DNA of 64,000 nucleotides from Streptomyces olivaceoviridis (GCF_014650115.1 NZ_BMUI01000005.1:186001-250000), one strand, 5' to 3'. Positions 42,701 to 52,171 are shown, counted from the stretch's first letter. Numbers and translations are program-made. The notes: a model not told the origin generated them from the sequence alone.

Positions 42701-43849
42701 CGCGAGGCGGTGGAGCAGCAGGTGCCCGGCGTGCTCTACCAGAACAACTCGGCGGGCGGCATCATCACGGGCGGCGGCCCCTACGGCTGGGTGGAACCGG
42801 AGAAGTACTTCGACCCGATGACGTACGGCAGCCATGACTTCGGTTTCCACACCGAGATCGGCATGCCCGTCGTCTCCACGGCGGAGAGCACCCGCAACAT
42901 GACGGGCGACGAGCCGGAATGGCCGATCCGGGGTGCGTGGTATTACCACGACTGGAGCGAGCGCGGGAACCAGGCGCCGCAGAACTACAAGGCCGCCATC
43001 GAGGCCCGCCTGGGCGAGTCCGGCGACCTGGACGACTTCGCCCGCAAGGCGCAGTTCGTCAACTACGAGAACACCCGCGCCATGTTCGAGGCGTGGAACG
43101 CCAACCTGTGGGACAACGCCTCGGGTCTGATGCTGTGGATGTCCCACCCGGCCTGGCACAGCACGGTCTGGCAGACGTACGACTACGACTTCGACGTCAA
43201 CGGCACCTACTACGGCGCCCGTTCGGCCTGCGAGCCGCTGCATGTGCAGGCCGATCCGGTGAAGTGGCGGGTCATCGCGGTGAACCACACGTCGGCGGAC
43301 CTGCGGGGCGCCACCGTCACCGCCCGGCTGTACGACCTGTCCGGCCGGCAGCTCGGCGGCAGCAGGACCGCCCGGGTGGACGTGGAACGGGCGGCCACCG
43401 CCGAGGCGTTCACCGCCGCGTGGACGGACGGGCTGCCGGACCTGCACCTGCTGCGCCTGACGCTGGAGGACTCCCGGGGCAGGGAACTGTCGCGGAACAC
43501 CTACTGGCGCTACCGCGAGGCCGCCGCGCTGCGGGGGCTGAACAAGGTGAAGCAGGTCAAGCTCACGGGTGCGATCACCGGCTGGTCGCGCTCCGGCGAC
43601 CGCCAGGAGCTGACGGCTGTGATCCGCAACCAGGGCTCGGCGGTGGCCGCCATGGTCCGGCTGTCGCTGCTGGAGGACGCGCACGGCCGCCGGGTGCTGC
43701 CGACGCTGTACAGCGACAACTACCTGTGGCTGCTGCCCGGCGAGTCCCGGACCGTCCGGCTGTCCTGGCCGAAGGGGGCCAGCTCGGCACGGCGCCCGGT
43801 GCTGACGGCCGAGGCGTACAACAGCCCGGCCGCGACGCTGCGCGGCTGA
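39761..43849 (+). CDS. Tat-exported GH2 glycosidase with discoidin (F5/8-C) domains
   Basis: 1362 residues. The start has a twin-arginine signal (SRRAIVTTGTTLLAGFGLG). Residues about 50-215 are a discoidin/CBM32-like domain. A GH2 sugar-binding domain follows (HSWWYKRDFALP, WLEFDGVNHKADVWLNG). The TIM barrel has acid/base E969 (CGANEGNP) and nucleophile E1032 (FHTEIGMP). Between the GH2 immunoglobulin-like domain and the barrel sit two further discoidin-like repeats (about 600-720 and 740-860) that share blocks such as ATDGD.TRWSSAYED.QWI. The family hydrolyses beta-linked sugars such as mannosides, glucosaminides or galactosides. The exact sugar cannot be read here. Confidence 0.9.
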   Translation: MTDQSDPSRHPSRRAIVTTGTTLLAGFGLGSVLPAATAVAAPDGAPVGSAASPGELALHRPVSASSTAYAATPGSFVVDRLSSPGVKGSGWRAEGGDPQWIAVDLQAACEVTRVRLTFEADASDPVYTPPTTGNVHSGTTGDEIQSSFSLVFVVETSVDHESWTTVYSTTSGTGGVVDVPLPRPVSARWVRMTSRKRSSPLPLGLNGFEVYGTAKGHRPSATGWTDWGTRHDEAPALTVADDGTVPVESGWRLTMDDWAGTDGAGLSKTSVDTSGWLPATVPGTVLGSLVEQGKLPDPVAGLNNLHIPEALSRHSWWYKRDFALPRGLRTGAGRHVWLEFDGVNHKADVWLNGKQVGDLTYPFARAAFDVTRQLAESGENALAVRITPMPVPGSPGDKGPLGESWVDAGAPQMNLNSPTYLASSGWDWMPAVRDRAAGIWNHVRLRSTGHVVIGDPRVDTVLPSLPDVSVAELTVVVPVRNADTADHQATVTAAFDKVRVSKTVTVKAGESLDVVFAPDAFGQLRLRDPRLWWPNGLGESHLHDLTLTASVGGQESDHRTTRFGIRQFGYEYDVPLAFTASGDAYTQTVTFDRQQARHVRIRCLTRATSWGSSLWTLSVRDSTQPGTDLALNAHADASSTDQDSNRAANATDGDAGTRWSSAYEDDQWISVDLGSVQSFDRVDLTWEQAYAKTFVVQVSSNGSDWTDVKSVDNGAVPLPFNNGNASLQIEDFDRRTARYVRLDCGLRNTSWGNSLWSLSVVDRSEPGTDLALRQKATASTEESDHPASNATDGDPNTRWSSAYEDHQWIEVDLGSPRTFDRVAVVWETAYPKSYTIQVSDDGERWTDVKSVSNTPDPLKISVNGVRVLARGGNWGWDELLRRMPPERMDAAVRMHRDMNFTMIRNWLGSSDREEFFAACDRHGILVWNDFPNAWGMDPPDHDAFNAIARDTVLRYRIHPSVVIWCGANEGNPPAAIDKGMREAVEQQVPGVLYQNNSAGGIITGGGPYGWVEPEKYFDPMTYGSHDFGFHTEIGMPVVSTAESTRNMTGDEPEWPIRGAWYYHDWSERGNQAPQNYKAAIEARLGESGDLDDFARKAQFVNYENTRAMFEAWNANLWDNASGLMLWMSHPAWHSTVWQTYDYDFDVNGTYYGARSACEPLHVQADPVKWRVIAVNHTSADLRGATVTARLYDLSGRQLGGSRTARVDVERAATAEAFTAAWTDGLPDLHLLRLTLEDSRGRELSRNTYWRYREAAALRGLNKVKQVKLTGAITGWSRSGDRQELTAVIRNQGSAVAAMVRLSLLEDAHGRRVLPTLYSDNYLWLLPGESRTVRLSWPKGASSARRPVLTAEAYNSPAATLRG

Positions 43850-43865
43850 GCCACTGCGCGCACCG

Positions 43866-43909
43866 GGCCGCCGCCCGGACCCGGCCTCCGCCGGGTCCGG
43901 GCGGCGGCC
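43866..43909. terminator. Strong hairpin after the GH2 gene
   Basis: A perfect 20-base GC stem (43866-43885 with 43890-43909) with a 4-base loop, starting 16 bases after the stop. The remaining bases to 44161 hold no supported gene. Confidence 0.85.
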
Positions 43910-44161
43910 ACGCGTCCGGCGCGGCTTGACGGTGCTCGCACCGGTGGCCACCGGGAGGAGCAGGGTCAGGGCGCGCGGGAGCCGCCGTGATGGCCGGCGC
44001 CGGTGGTGCCTGACGGGCACCAGTCGACGCAGACGCCCCGAGGCAGTTCATGCCCATCGGGTATCACAGACGGCGGAAGAGGTCTTGGACGGGCATCCGT
44101 CCCCGGGCTCAGGCTGGTCAGCGAAGTCAGCGAGCGAGCTACGGAGACAGGAGCCATGGCC

Positions 44162-45019
44162 ATGAAGATCTTCCTCACCGGCGGGTCCGGATACATCGGC
44201 AAGGCCACGATCAGTGCGCTGATCCGCCACGGACACACCGTCGAGGCGCTGGCCCGCACCGACCGCGCCGCCGAAACCGTCGCCTCCCTCGGGGCGACGC
44301 CTGTGCGCGGCGGGCTGGGGGATCTCGGTGTGCTGAACGCGGCGGCCCGCGCGGAGGCGGTCGTCCACCTGGCGCAGGCCGGGACCGGGGACGAGGACCT
44401 CGCGGCGGCCACCGCCATGCAGGACGGCATCGGCGCAGGTACCTACGTGCACACCGGCGGCACCTGGGTCTACGGCGACACGGACGGGGTCGTGGACGAG
44501 ACCGCCCCCTGGAACCCGCCGTCCCTGGTCGCCTGGCGCAAGCCGGTGGAGGACGCCGTCCTGGGGCGCGCGCAGCAGGGCGGCCGTCCCGTCCTGGTGC
44601 GGCCCGGTCTGCTGTACGGCGGCGAGAACCGCCTGATCGACCTCTTCTACGCCGTCCCGGGCAAGGAGGCGGGCGCCGTTCCGTACATCGGCGACGGTGC
44701 GAACCGCTGGGCGCTGGTGCACATCGAGGACATCGCGGAGCTGTACGCCGCCGCCCTGAAGGCGAAGCCCGGTTCCGTGTACGTCGGTGTGGGCGGCGTG
44801 AGCCCCACCGCCAAGGAGTGCTCGCTGGCCGTCGCCCGCTCCGTCGGCCTCGACGGCAAGGTCGCCTCCATCACGCTGGAGCGGGCCCGTGAGCGGATGG
44901 GCCCGGTAGCGGACGCCTTCGCCCTGGACCAGCGGCTCACTCCGGCACGCGCCGAGGCCGAGTTGGGATGGACCCCCGCGCACACCGACCCGCTGGCCGT
45001 CCTCGCCGGCGAGCGGTGA
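44162..45019 (+). CDS. SDR-family NAD(P)-dependent epimerase/dehydratase-like protein
   Basis: 285 residues from ATG 44162, which has AGGAG eight bases away; ATG 44156 is in frame but too near the site. The Rossmann motif is FLTGGSGYIGKATI at the N-terminus. The YxxxK motif is not obvious: the usual region reads SLVAWRKPVEDAV, so catalysis may differ from classical members. Later blocks are VRPGLLYGGENRLID and ALVHIEDIAELYAAAL, as in extended/atypical SDRs. Function unknown. It precedes the LysR gene in the same direction. Confidence 0.82.
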   Translation: MKIFLTGGSGYIGKATISALIRHGHTVEALARTDRAAETVASLGATPVRGGLGDLGVLNAAARAEAVVHLAQAGTGDEDLAAATAMQDGIGAGTYVHTGGTWVYGDTDGVVDETAPWNPPSLVAWRKPVEDAVLGRAQQGGRPVLVRPGLLYGGENRLIDLFYAVPGKEAGAVPYIGDGANRWALVHIEDIAELYAAALKAKPGSVYVGVGGVSPTAKECSLAVARSVGLDGKVASITLERARERMGPVADAFALDQRLTPARAEAELGWTPAHTDPLAVLAGER

Positions 45020-45213
45020 TCCCGGTCAAGGACAAGACGGGCACCCGACCGCGGAGGCGGCGGGCACCTTCCGTGACGGCTCGCCGTAGCCGGAACGGGT
45101 AGATTCGTGCGCGACTGCCTGGATCGTCCTACGAGGTGATCGAGGAGTCGTTCCAGGAAGAGCCGACCGCCCGGCCGGGCCGTCGCCTCGGAGAGAGTGA
45201 GCGGTGAGCCCGG

Positions 45214-46110
45214 GTGGATCTTGACCTGCGGAAGCTCCGGTATTTCGTGGCCGTGGCCGAGGAGCTCCACTTCGGGCGCGCGGCCGAGCGGCTGCACATC
45301 GCGCAGCCCGTGCTGTCCCGGCAGATCCGGAGCCTGGAGGACGACCTGGGCATCGAGGTCTTCGCACGGGACCGGCGCGGCACGCTGCTCACACCGGCCG
45401 GGGAGCAGTTGCTGGAGGACGCCGTCCCACTGCTCGCCTCGGCCGAGGCGCTGCTGCGGCGGGTGAGGGCGGCGGCGCGCGGCACCCCCACGCTGACCAT
45501 CGGGTTCATGCCCGGCATCACGGTCACCCCGGCCACGGCCGTCTTCACCGCCCGCCGCCCCGGCGTCCACGTGCGTCTGCTGCGCACCAGTTGGGACAAC
45601 CAGGTGGAGGTGCTCCAGGACGGCCGGGCGGACATCGGTGTCGTACGGCTGCCCATCGACCAGCGGGGCCTTCAGGTGCGACCGCTCTTCCGGGACCCCC
45701 GAGTCGTCGTGCTGCCGGCGGGACACCGTCTGGCGGACAGGGCGTCGGTGACCGTCGGCGACCTCGCTTCCGAGCACCTGCTCCAGGACCCGGACGCCGT
45801 ACCCGAATGGCGCGACGTGGCAGTGGAGTTGCGGGAGCGGCGGCGCCCCGAGGTGCCCGCGATCCACCAGGTGGAGGAGAAGCTGGAACTGGTGGCCTCC
45901 GGTGCGGGCATCTGCGTGCTCCCGTTGTCCACCGCCACCTTCTACACCCGCCCGGATGTGATCCCGCTGCCCGTGGAGGGCATCGGTCCCAACGAGGTGG
46001 CCCTGGCATGGGTGGCGTCCCGGCGCTCGCCCCTCGTCCACGACTTCGCCGAGGCCGCGGCGGAGACCCTCGGCCGGCCCCGGACCGGGGAACAGCCGCC
46101 GCAACGCTGA
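45214..46110 (+). CDS. LysR-family regulator
   Basis: 298 residues, GTG start. The winged helix-turn-helix is at residues 5-65 (LRYFVAVAEELHFGRAAERLHIAQPVLSRQIRSLEDDLG). A periplasmic-binding-like effector domain follows (about 90-290), with MPGITVTPATAVF near its start. It belongs to the group close to BenM/CatR-type aromatic regulators by HTH wording only. It may regulate the SDR gene at 44162; there is no direct evidence. Confidence 0.9.
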   Translation: MDLDLRKLRYFVAVAEELHFGRAAERLHIAQPVLSRQIRSLEDDLGIEVFARDRRGTLLTPAGEQLLEDAVPLLASAEALLRRVRAAARGTPTLTIGFMPGITVTPATAVFTARRPGVHVRLLRTSWDNQVEVLQDGRADIGVVRLPIDQRGLQVRPLFRDPRVVVLPAGHRLADRASVTVGDLASEHLLQDPDAVPEWRDVAVELRERRRPEVPAIHQVEEKLELVASGAGICVLPLSTATFYTRPDVIPLPVEGIGPNEVALAWVASRRSPLVHDFAEAAAETLGRPRTGEQPPQR

Positions 46111-46311
46111 GGATCGCACGAGAAGCCACTCCGGATCCCCCGGAGACACCGGCCGGGTTCACCGGGCTCGGCCTCAGGCGCCGGTGGCCCGGTGCCGTAG
46201 TGCAGGGAGAGGTACGGACGGCGCACCTCGGCACGGTCCGGGCGTGGCCCTTCACACCTCCGCCCTCCGCGACCCCACCAACGACGAGGCCGCCCGGTAC
46301 CGGTCGCGGTC

Positions 46312-47697
46312 TCAGCCGATCGTGACGACCCGTGCCCAGGGCGGTGGGGTGTCCGGGACGTGGTCGGGGTCTTCCTCGTCCACGGCGTGGGCGGGGCGTG
46401 GGAAGAGGCCGACGACGGTGCGGCAGGGCGGCTGGGTGGAGGGCCACGGCGTCTGTCCGTCCGTGAGGACGACCACCACGTCCGGGCGGGGACGGGAGCG
46501 CAGCGCCCGGGTGAAACCGGAGCGCAGATCGGTTCCGCCGCCGCCGACCAGTGCGATGTTCTCGGCGCGGCAGAGGGGGACGGCGACCCCGGCCGCCGCG
46601 TCGCAGGAGATCACCGAGACCAGGTCGCGCCGTCCGCCCACCGCCCGCGAGATCGCCGCGACCTCCAGCAGCGCGCCGCCCAGTTCGGCGTCGCTCACCG
46701 ACCCGGAGGTGTCGATCACGACGCAGACGCGGGGCGGTTTGCGGCGCAGGCTCGGCAGCAGTACTCCGGGGACGCCGGCCGAGCGCCGGGACGGACGCCG
46801 GTAGCTGTGGTCCTCCCCCGCCCCCGGCGCGCCCGTCGCCGAGCGGACCGCCGCTCCGAGCAACTGCCGCCAGGGCTGCGGCGGATGGAACACCTCCTCG
46901 GCCCATCGGCGCCAGCCCTCCGGCGCGTGGCCGGGCCGGCCTTTGATGCCCTCGGCCACCCGGAAGCGGACCGCGTCCCGCTGCTGCCTGCTCAGCCCGT
47001 GTGCCCCGCCGGGTCCCAGCTCCCACGGCCGGGCCTGCCCGTCGGCACCGCTGCCGCAGTCCAGCCATGCCAGGTCCGCGGTGAGCCCGGACAACGACGC
47101 CGTGCGCAGGTACTCCTCCATGAGGAGTCCTTCGGGCAGCCGCAGCATCGACGGGTGCACCGCTCCGAGGGGGTGGGGCAGGCCGTCGCCGTAGATGTCG
47201 TCGTTGATCTCGAAGTCGGCGGCGATGTTCCGCCGTAGCCGCCCGGGGCTTTCGGTCGGGGGGACCCCCGTCTCGCTTCGCTCGCCCGGCTCCTGCTTCT
47301 CGTGCTCCCGCGCGTACCGCTCGCCGCGCGCGTGGTGGTCGCGGAGCAGGTGGGAGACCTCGTGCACCCAGACGCCCGCCAGTTCCTCCACCGGGGTGCG
47401 CGCCACGAAGCCGGGTGAGACGTAGCAGCGCCAGTGCGCGTCCACCGCCATCGTCGGCACCGAGCGGTCCTCCACCACGTGCAGCGCGAAGAGGGCGGCG
47501 GCCAGATAGGGTCGGACCTTCACGGCGTGCAGCCGGGCGGCCAGCAACTTCTCCTGGTCCAGCGACAGTCCGGGACGGTCGTACGGCCCACCGGAGGCGG
47601 CCGGCGGGGGCGGCACCGTGGCCCGTACCGGGCGGGGCGGCGCGGGCCGGGGCAGGGGACGTGGCAGCGGCCCGGGGCGCTTCGAGTGCCCCGTCAT
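46312..47697 (-). CDS. VWA-like metallopeptidase partner of MoxR (DUF2201)
   Basis: 461 residues. The ATG overlaps the ATPase stop as ATGA (47694-47697). The first 180 residues hold a zincin motif HExxH in WVHEVSHLLRDHH. The C-terminal 130 residues are a von Willebrand A-like domain with a MIDAS-type start VVIDTSGSVS and later GGGGTDLRSGF and VLTDG. This pair of domains is typical of putative metallopeptidases that work with a MoxR AAA+ ATPase as a chaperone or maturation system. Confidence 0.88.
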   Translation of the reverse strand: MTGHSKRPGPLPRPLPRPAPPRPVRATVPPPPAASGGPYDRPGLSLDQEKLLAARLHAVKVRPYLAAALFALHVVEDRSVPTMAVDAHWRCYVSPGFVARTPVEELAGVWVHEVSHLLRDHHARGERYAREHEKQEPGERSETGVPPTESPGRLRRNIAADFEINDDIYGDGLPHPLGAVHPSMLRLPEGLLMEEYLRTASLSGLTADLAWLDCGSGADGQARPWELGPGGAHGLSRQQRDAVRFRVAEGIKGRPGHAPEGWRRWAEEVFHPPQPWRQLLGAAVRSATGAPGAGEDHSYRRPSRRSAGVPGVLLPSLRRKPPRVCVVIDTSGSVSDAELGGALLEVAAISRAVGGRRDLVSVISCDAAAGVAVPLCRAENIALVGGGGTDLRSGFTRALRSRPRPDVVVVLTDGQTPWPSTQPPCRTVVGLFPRPAHAVDEEDPDHVPDTPPPWARVVTIG

Positions 47698-48998
47698 CGA
47701 CGCGTTCCCGGGGTACGCCCGGCGCCGGCCGCCGTGGCCCGTCCCACCGACTGTTCCGCCCGTCGGGCGAGGTCGACCACCCCGGCCAGCCGCTCCACCG
47801 CGTCCGGCACCTCCCAGTCGTCGCGCCGCAGCGCCGCCAGTGTGGCCGCCGGGGCCACCAGCAGGTCGGGGGCTCCGGTCTCCAGGGCCCGGACCAGTAC
47901 CGCCCAGCCCGCCTCCCACCGTCGCCGCTCCGGTCGCGCTCCGACGGCGGCCACCACCGCCTCCAGCGTCGCCTGGCGCAGATCGCCCCGCACGGGCAGT
48001 TCGGCGGAGGCGGGATCGGCCAGCAGCGATTCCGGGTCCGGCAGGTCCATCCGGTCCAGGTGGGCGAGGAGTTCGAGCCCTGGGCCGTCCCCCACCGCGC
48101 CCCGTACCAGCAGTGCCAGCACCTCCCGGGAGACGGAGGCCGCCGTGCCGAAGGCCAGCAGGGTCAGCGCGGCGTCCCAGCTGCGGGGCGAGGGCCAGGC
48201 GGCGCCGCGTCGTGTCTCCGTGCTCGGCAGCCGGTGGATCAGCGTCGGCCGGGCCCGCAGGAAGCCGCAGACCGCGCGCCGGGCGTGGGCCACCGCTTCC
48301 GGCAGCCGCTCGGGCACCAGCCGGGGCAGCTCCGCCCGGGGCCAGACCCCGCCCAGCCCGCGCACCACCACCTCCGGATCGTGCACCCAGTGCAGATGCA
48401 CGAACCGGTTGGCGAGCGGCGGGCTCAGTTCCCACCCGTCCGCCGCGGAAGCGCGGGGATTGGCGGCGGCGACGATCCTCACTCCCTGCGGTAGTTGGAG
48501 GGCGCCCACCTTCCGCTCCAGGACGACCCGGAGCAGTGCGGCCTGGACGGCGGGGGTGGCGGTGGAGAGTTCGTCCAGGAAGAGCAGCCCCCGTCCGGCC
48601 CGCACCAGTTCCACGGCCCACTGCGGCGGCGCCATCGGCACACCCCGCACCGCCGGGTCGTCGCCCACGATGGGCAGCCCGGAGAAGTCGGACGGCTCGT
48701 GGACGCTGGCGATCACGGTCGTCAGCGGCAGGCCGAGGGAGTGGGCGAGCTGTGTCAGGGCCGCGGTCTTGCCGATGCCCGGTTCACCCCAGAGCAGTAC
48801 GGGCAGGTCGGCCGCGACGGCAAGGGTGAGTGCTTCGAGCTGGTCATCGGGGCGGGGCTCGGTGGTGGTGGTCCGCAGGAGCTTCAGGAGGTCGTCGGCG
48901 ACGGCGAGTTGGGCGCGGGTGCCGGACGGGCCGGCGGGCAGGGGTGCGGGCGCGCCGACGGCCGGGGCCGCGGTCCGCGCGAGGGTGCTGGAGGTCAT
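47694..48998 (-). CDS. MoxR-type AAA+ ATPase
   Basis: 434 residues from ATG 48998 (AGGTGA six bases before); longer in-frame starts exist up to 49049. Walker A is GEPGIGKTA, Walker B LLFLDELS, followed by a sensor-1 stretch VRIVAAANPR and an arginine finger region LSPPLANRF. MoxR ATPases form hexamers that remodel or insert metal into partner proteins. Its partner is the VWA metallopeptidase translated from the overlapping next gene. Confidence 0.9.
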   Translation of the reverse strand: MTSSTLARTAAPAVGAPAPLPAGPSGTRAQLAVADDLLKLLRTTTTEPRPDDQLEALTLAVAADLPVLLWGEPGIGKTAALTQLAHSLGLPLTTVIASVHEPSDFSGLPIVGDDPAVRGVPMAPPQWAVELVRAGRGLLFLDELSTATPAVQAALLRVVLERKVGALQLPQGVRIVAAANPRASAADGWELSPPLANRFVHLHWVHDPEVVVRGLGGVWPRAELPRLVPERLPEAVAHARRAVCGFLRARPTLIHRLPSTETRRGAAWPSPRSWDAALTLLAFGTAASVSREVLALLVRGAVGDGPGLELLAHLDRMDLPDPESLLADPASAELPVRGDLRQATLEAVVAAVGARPERRRWEAGWAVLVRALETGAPDLLVAPAATLAALRRDDWEVPDAVERLAGVVDLARRAEQSVGRATAAGAGRTPGTRR

Positions 48999-49108
48999 GG
49001 GCATCACCTGGGTGGGACGAGGGGACGGGGCGGCCCGTCCGGATGTCATGAGGGCATGGGGCGCCGAAGGTGCGGCGCCGGTGGGCGGGGCGGGCGGAGG
49101 ACGACCGG

Positions 49109-50632
49109 TCAGCGCATGAGGCCGGTGCGTGGCCGGGCCCGGCTGCTCCGCTTGCGGAGCATGGCGTGCGGGGTACGGCGGTCGGGCCGGGGGCGACGAC
49201 TCGCGTCGGCGTGTTCCGCGTCCGAGGCGTTCCCGCCTCCCGCGGCACGGGCGGCGGGGTGCACGGTGACCAGCCCCGAGCGGAAGAGGCCGTGGTCGAC
49301 GCGTCGGGTCGCGGCCGACTCCAGTTCCCGCCGGAGCGGCCCGTCGGGCAGGAGGGCGCCGGGGCCGAGGAGTCCCTCGACCACGGTCAGCGCTCCGGCG
49401 ACGTCACCGTGGAGCAGCCGCTCCCGGACCGCGGGCAGTGCCTCCGGGCTGCGGTGCACCGCGTCGATGGCCCGTAGGCAGGGCAGCGCCGGCCCGCCGA
49501 GCCCCACCAGCAGGTTCTCCCGCCGCAGTTCCGCCGGATCGTGGTCGATCGCCGTCAGCACCCCGTCCCGCAGCGCGATCCGGTGGACCTCGCCCCGGCA
49601 CCGCACCCGGTGCGGATCGCCGGGTTCGGGGGCCGGTCCGGTCGCTGCTGCCGGGTTCGGCTCCGCCAGCGCCGCGGCGACGAGCGGATGCAGGCGTTCG
49701 GCCGCGACGAGCCCGGCGCGCAGCAGTTCCAGATCGGGCAGGACGCGGGCCGCCGCCTCCGGCAGCACCGGAAGCGCGGCGACCTGCTGCGTCGGCAGCG
49801 GCTCCCGCAGCGGCCGGAACGTCGGGGCGTGGCTGTCGTCGGGCGCGACGAGTTCGAGCACGGCGCGGCTGCGCGCACCGAGCCGCACGGTGAAGGCGCC
49901 GCGAGGGCGGCGGCCCTCGGCCCGCAACAGCACCTCCGCCTCGGCGGCCCAGCGGGAGACCGCCCACGACGCGTCGCCGCCGCTGGGCCGGTCCGGATCA
50001 CCTGGATCATGCGGACGGTCCGGAAGATCCGGAGGGGCGGGACGGCGGGGTCCGGCGGAGCGGCCGGACGGCACCATCGGCGGTGCGCCGTCCGCCCCGC
50101 ATCGCTGCGCGAGTTCGCCGCTTCGTCCGGCGTCCCAGAGGTGCCGGTGCAGGTCGAGGCGGTGACGCCGGTCGGGGTGGGGGTGCGGGTGGTGCCCCGG
50201 GACGCTGCTTCCGGGCCCCTCCCACAGGGCCAGCGACATGCGCTGCCCGGCGTCCGCCCAGGTCGGTGGTGTCCGCACCACCAGGTGCAGCGGCGTGCCG
50301 CCCGAACTGCCGTAACGGGCCAGGGAGAGGGTGAGACCGGGCCGGAGCCGCCCGTCGGGGGCGATCCGGGGCATGTGCCAGCGGAGCAGGTCCGGCGCCA
50401 GCCGGCGCAGATCCGCACGGAGCACAGTGGCGGCATCGGTGCCGTGACGCTTGCGCACGGCGCGCAGATCGAGATCGATGTCGATGCGGGCGGCGGCGCA
50501 GGCCCCCGACCAGTCACCGACCGCACGACGCGCGGTCGCGGTCTCGATCATGGACAGTGGCACGGCGTACTCGCGTACGCGCTGCCACATCAACAGGCGG
50601 GACGGGATGTCGTTCGCGAAGTGATGTGCCAT
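49109..50632 (-). CDS. Uncharacterised protein of the MoxR-VWA operon
   Basis: 507 residues from ATG 50632 with AAGGTGAG upstream. I do not recognise a domain. The N-terminal 150 residues look folded (IDIDLDLRAVRKRHG, LRADLRRLAPDLLRWHMPRI). A Pro/Arg/His-rich low-complexity stretch (about 155-225) follows, then an alpha-helical C-terminal half rich in Leu/Ala, and a basic tail (RPRPDRRTPHAMLRKRSSR). It is the first gene of a three-gene operon with the MoxR ATPase and VWA protein, so it is probably a client or adaptor of them. Confidence 0.72.
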   Translation of the reverse strand: MAHHFANDIPSRLLMWQRVREYAVPLSMIETATARRAVGDWSGACAAARIDIDLDLRAVRKRHGTDAATVLRADLRRLAPDLLRWHMPRIAPDGRLRPGLTLSLARYGSSGGTPLHLVVRTPPTWADAGQRMSLALWEGPGSSVPGHHPHPHPDRRHRLDLHRHLWDAGRSGELAQRCGADGAPPMVPSGRSAGPRRPAPPDLPDRPHDPGDPDRPSGGDASWAVSRWAAEAEVLLRAEGRRPRGAFTVRLGARSRAVLELVAPDDSHAPTFRPLREPLPTQQVAALPVLPEAAARVLPDLELLRAGLVAAERLHPLVAAALAEPNPAAATGPAPEPGDPHRVRCRGEVHRIALRDGVLTAIDHDPAELRRENLLVGLGGPALPCLRAIDAVHRSPEALPAVRERLLHGDVAGALTVVEGLLGPGALLPDGPLRRELESAATRRVDHGLFRSGLVTVHPAARAAGGGNASDAEHADASRRPRPDRRTPHAMLRKRSSRARPRTGLMR

Positions 50633-51589
50633 CAGCACTCACCTTGCGCGAACGAGTCCCCCAATCCGTACGAGGAGGAGTTCTTCATCTCCGGCATCGT
50701 AACCACACCGCTGACCACCTGTCCCCGAATTTCACACCGGGCGCACCGCGGCGGCCACCGGCGAGTCCGTGATCGCCGAGCGGGGTGATCTCCGGGTGGG
50801 CCGGCCAGGCCGAGCCGACCGGCGGCATGGTGACGCGCGCGGCGTGATGCTCCCGTCACGGACCGGGATCAGACCGGTGATCCGGGGCGCCGCCCAGTCG
50901 TGGAACAGCGCGGCAGGCGGCGGGCTCGGTGGACGGCAGACCGCTGGTGGCGAGCCGGTCCGCGGGGGTACGGAAGGAGAGGCAGACCCGGACGCGGCCG
51001 TCGTCGCGCTGAGCCGCCGGCGAGCGGTCTCCGCCGATCCTCCGGTAGTTGCTCCCACCGCCGAGGGCATCGCGCGGGGCACCCGGGCCGCCGCGCCGCA
51101 CCACCCCTGGTCCGTCGGCCTGCTCGGCCGCCGACCCCACCTCGGCCGCAGGCACCGGCCCCCATGGAGACCACCCTCGCCGCCCTGGCCGCGGGCGTGC
51201 CCGACGTCGGCGCCGTGGCGCGGGCCGCAGAAGCGGTGAGCGTCTACGCGACCGGCGCGATCCGGCGCGATCCGGCGCGAGATCGGACAGGACGACAGCC
51301 GTCGGCGGGCCGGGTCCGGCGCGTATCCCACCCGGACGCCGGCGACCGGGCGATATCCGCGGCCGGGCCGCTTCGTCAGCGAGGCCGACCCCACCGATCC
51401 GACGGCGACGTCCGACGCGGGTCCACGGCTGGTCCTGGACGGGATCACCGGCTCTCACGGCTGGGGCCGGACGACTGTCAGGGCGGTCGCCCCTCGGCCG
51501 TGTGGCCGACTCGACAACCGAGCCGTCCTCGATCGCGCCTTCCGCCGGCAGGGCCCGCTCATCCCCTGCGCAGCCGCCCCGCAGGGGCG
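50633..51589. other. Gap of about 950 bases without a supported gene
   Basis: Open frames exist on both strands but none has a ribosome site plus recognisable protein, and codon bias changes frame repeatedly. It may be degraded coding DNA. It contains three tandem copies of CCGGCGCGAT (51252-51281, last base differs). Confidence 0.5.
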
Positions 51590-52171
51590 TCAGACGCCGA
51601 GTGAGATCGCGGCGCCGATGCCGCCCAGGCCGAGGGCGACGGCCGCCTCCGTCCAGCCGCCCCTGCCCCAGGGGAAGAAGCGGTCAGCGGCCAGCCGGCC
51701 GGGGCCGATGGCGGCGACGGCCAAGGCGGCGACGGCGATCGCCACGTTGTACTCCACACCGCCGTACGTGTCCCACAGGCCGTGGGCGGCGGTCACCGTG
51801 ACCATCGCGTTGATCATGACGCCGATCAGGGCGGCAGCGGCGAGCGGGGTCAGCAGCCCCAGCGCCAGGCCGAGACCGCCGAGCAGCTCCGACAGGCCCC
51901 CGATCACGGCGAAGAGCTTGCCCGGGCGATACCCCAGGGACTCGAAGGCCTTGCCGGTCGCGGTCAGGCCGCCACCTCCGAAGAGACCGAAGACCTTCTG
52001 GGCGCCGTGCGCGGCCATGAACAGGCCGAAGGTCAGCCGGAGGAGCAGCAGCCCGCAGTCGGCCGCGGTCACCATCGGCCCGGTGGCCCTCGCCGAGGGC
52101 GCCGTGGCGGTGGGGTGCGCGGCCGGCTGCGGGGACTGAGGAGAACGGTTCAGGATGCGTTTGATCAACAT
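51590..52171 (-). CDS. DoxX-family membrane protein
   Basis: 193 residues, ATG 52171 without a strong ribosome site. Four hydrophobic helices start near residue 40 (LLLLRLTFGLFMAAHGAQKVFG, then FAVIGGLSELLGGLGLALG, and two more), with the family motif HGxQKxFG. DoxX proteins are small inner-membrane proteins linked to redox or thiol stress; precise function unresolved. The 410-base divergent gap to the next gene (52172-52588) shows no other gene that I can support. Confidence 0.88.
   Translation of the reverse strand: MLIKRILNRSPQSPQPAAHPTATAPSARATGPMVTAADCGLLLLRLTFGLFMAAHGAQKVFGLFGGGGLTATGKAFESLGYRPGKLFAVIGGLSELLGGLGLALGLLTPLAAAALIGVMINAMVTVTAAHGLWDTYGGVEYNVAIAVAALAVAAIGPGRLAADRFFPWGRGGWTEAAVALGLGGIGAAISLGV

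Noticed and set aside
50769..51458. Several overlapping frames in the gap before the DoxX gene
   Set aside because: None has a start signal, steady codon bias or a recognisable protein; reported only as a gap.
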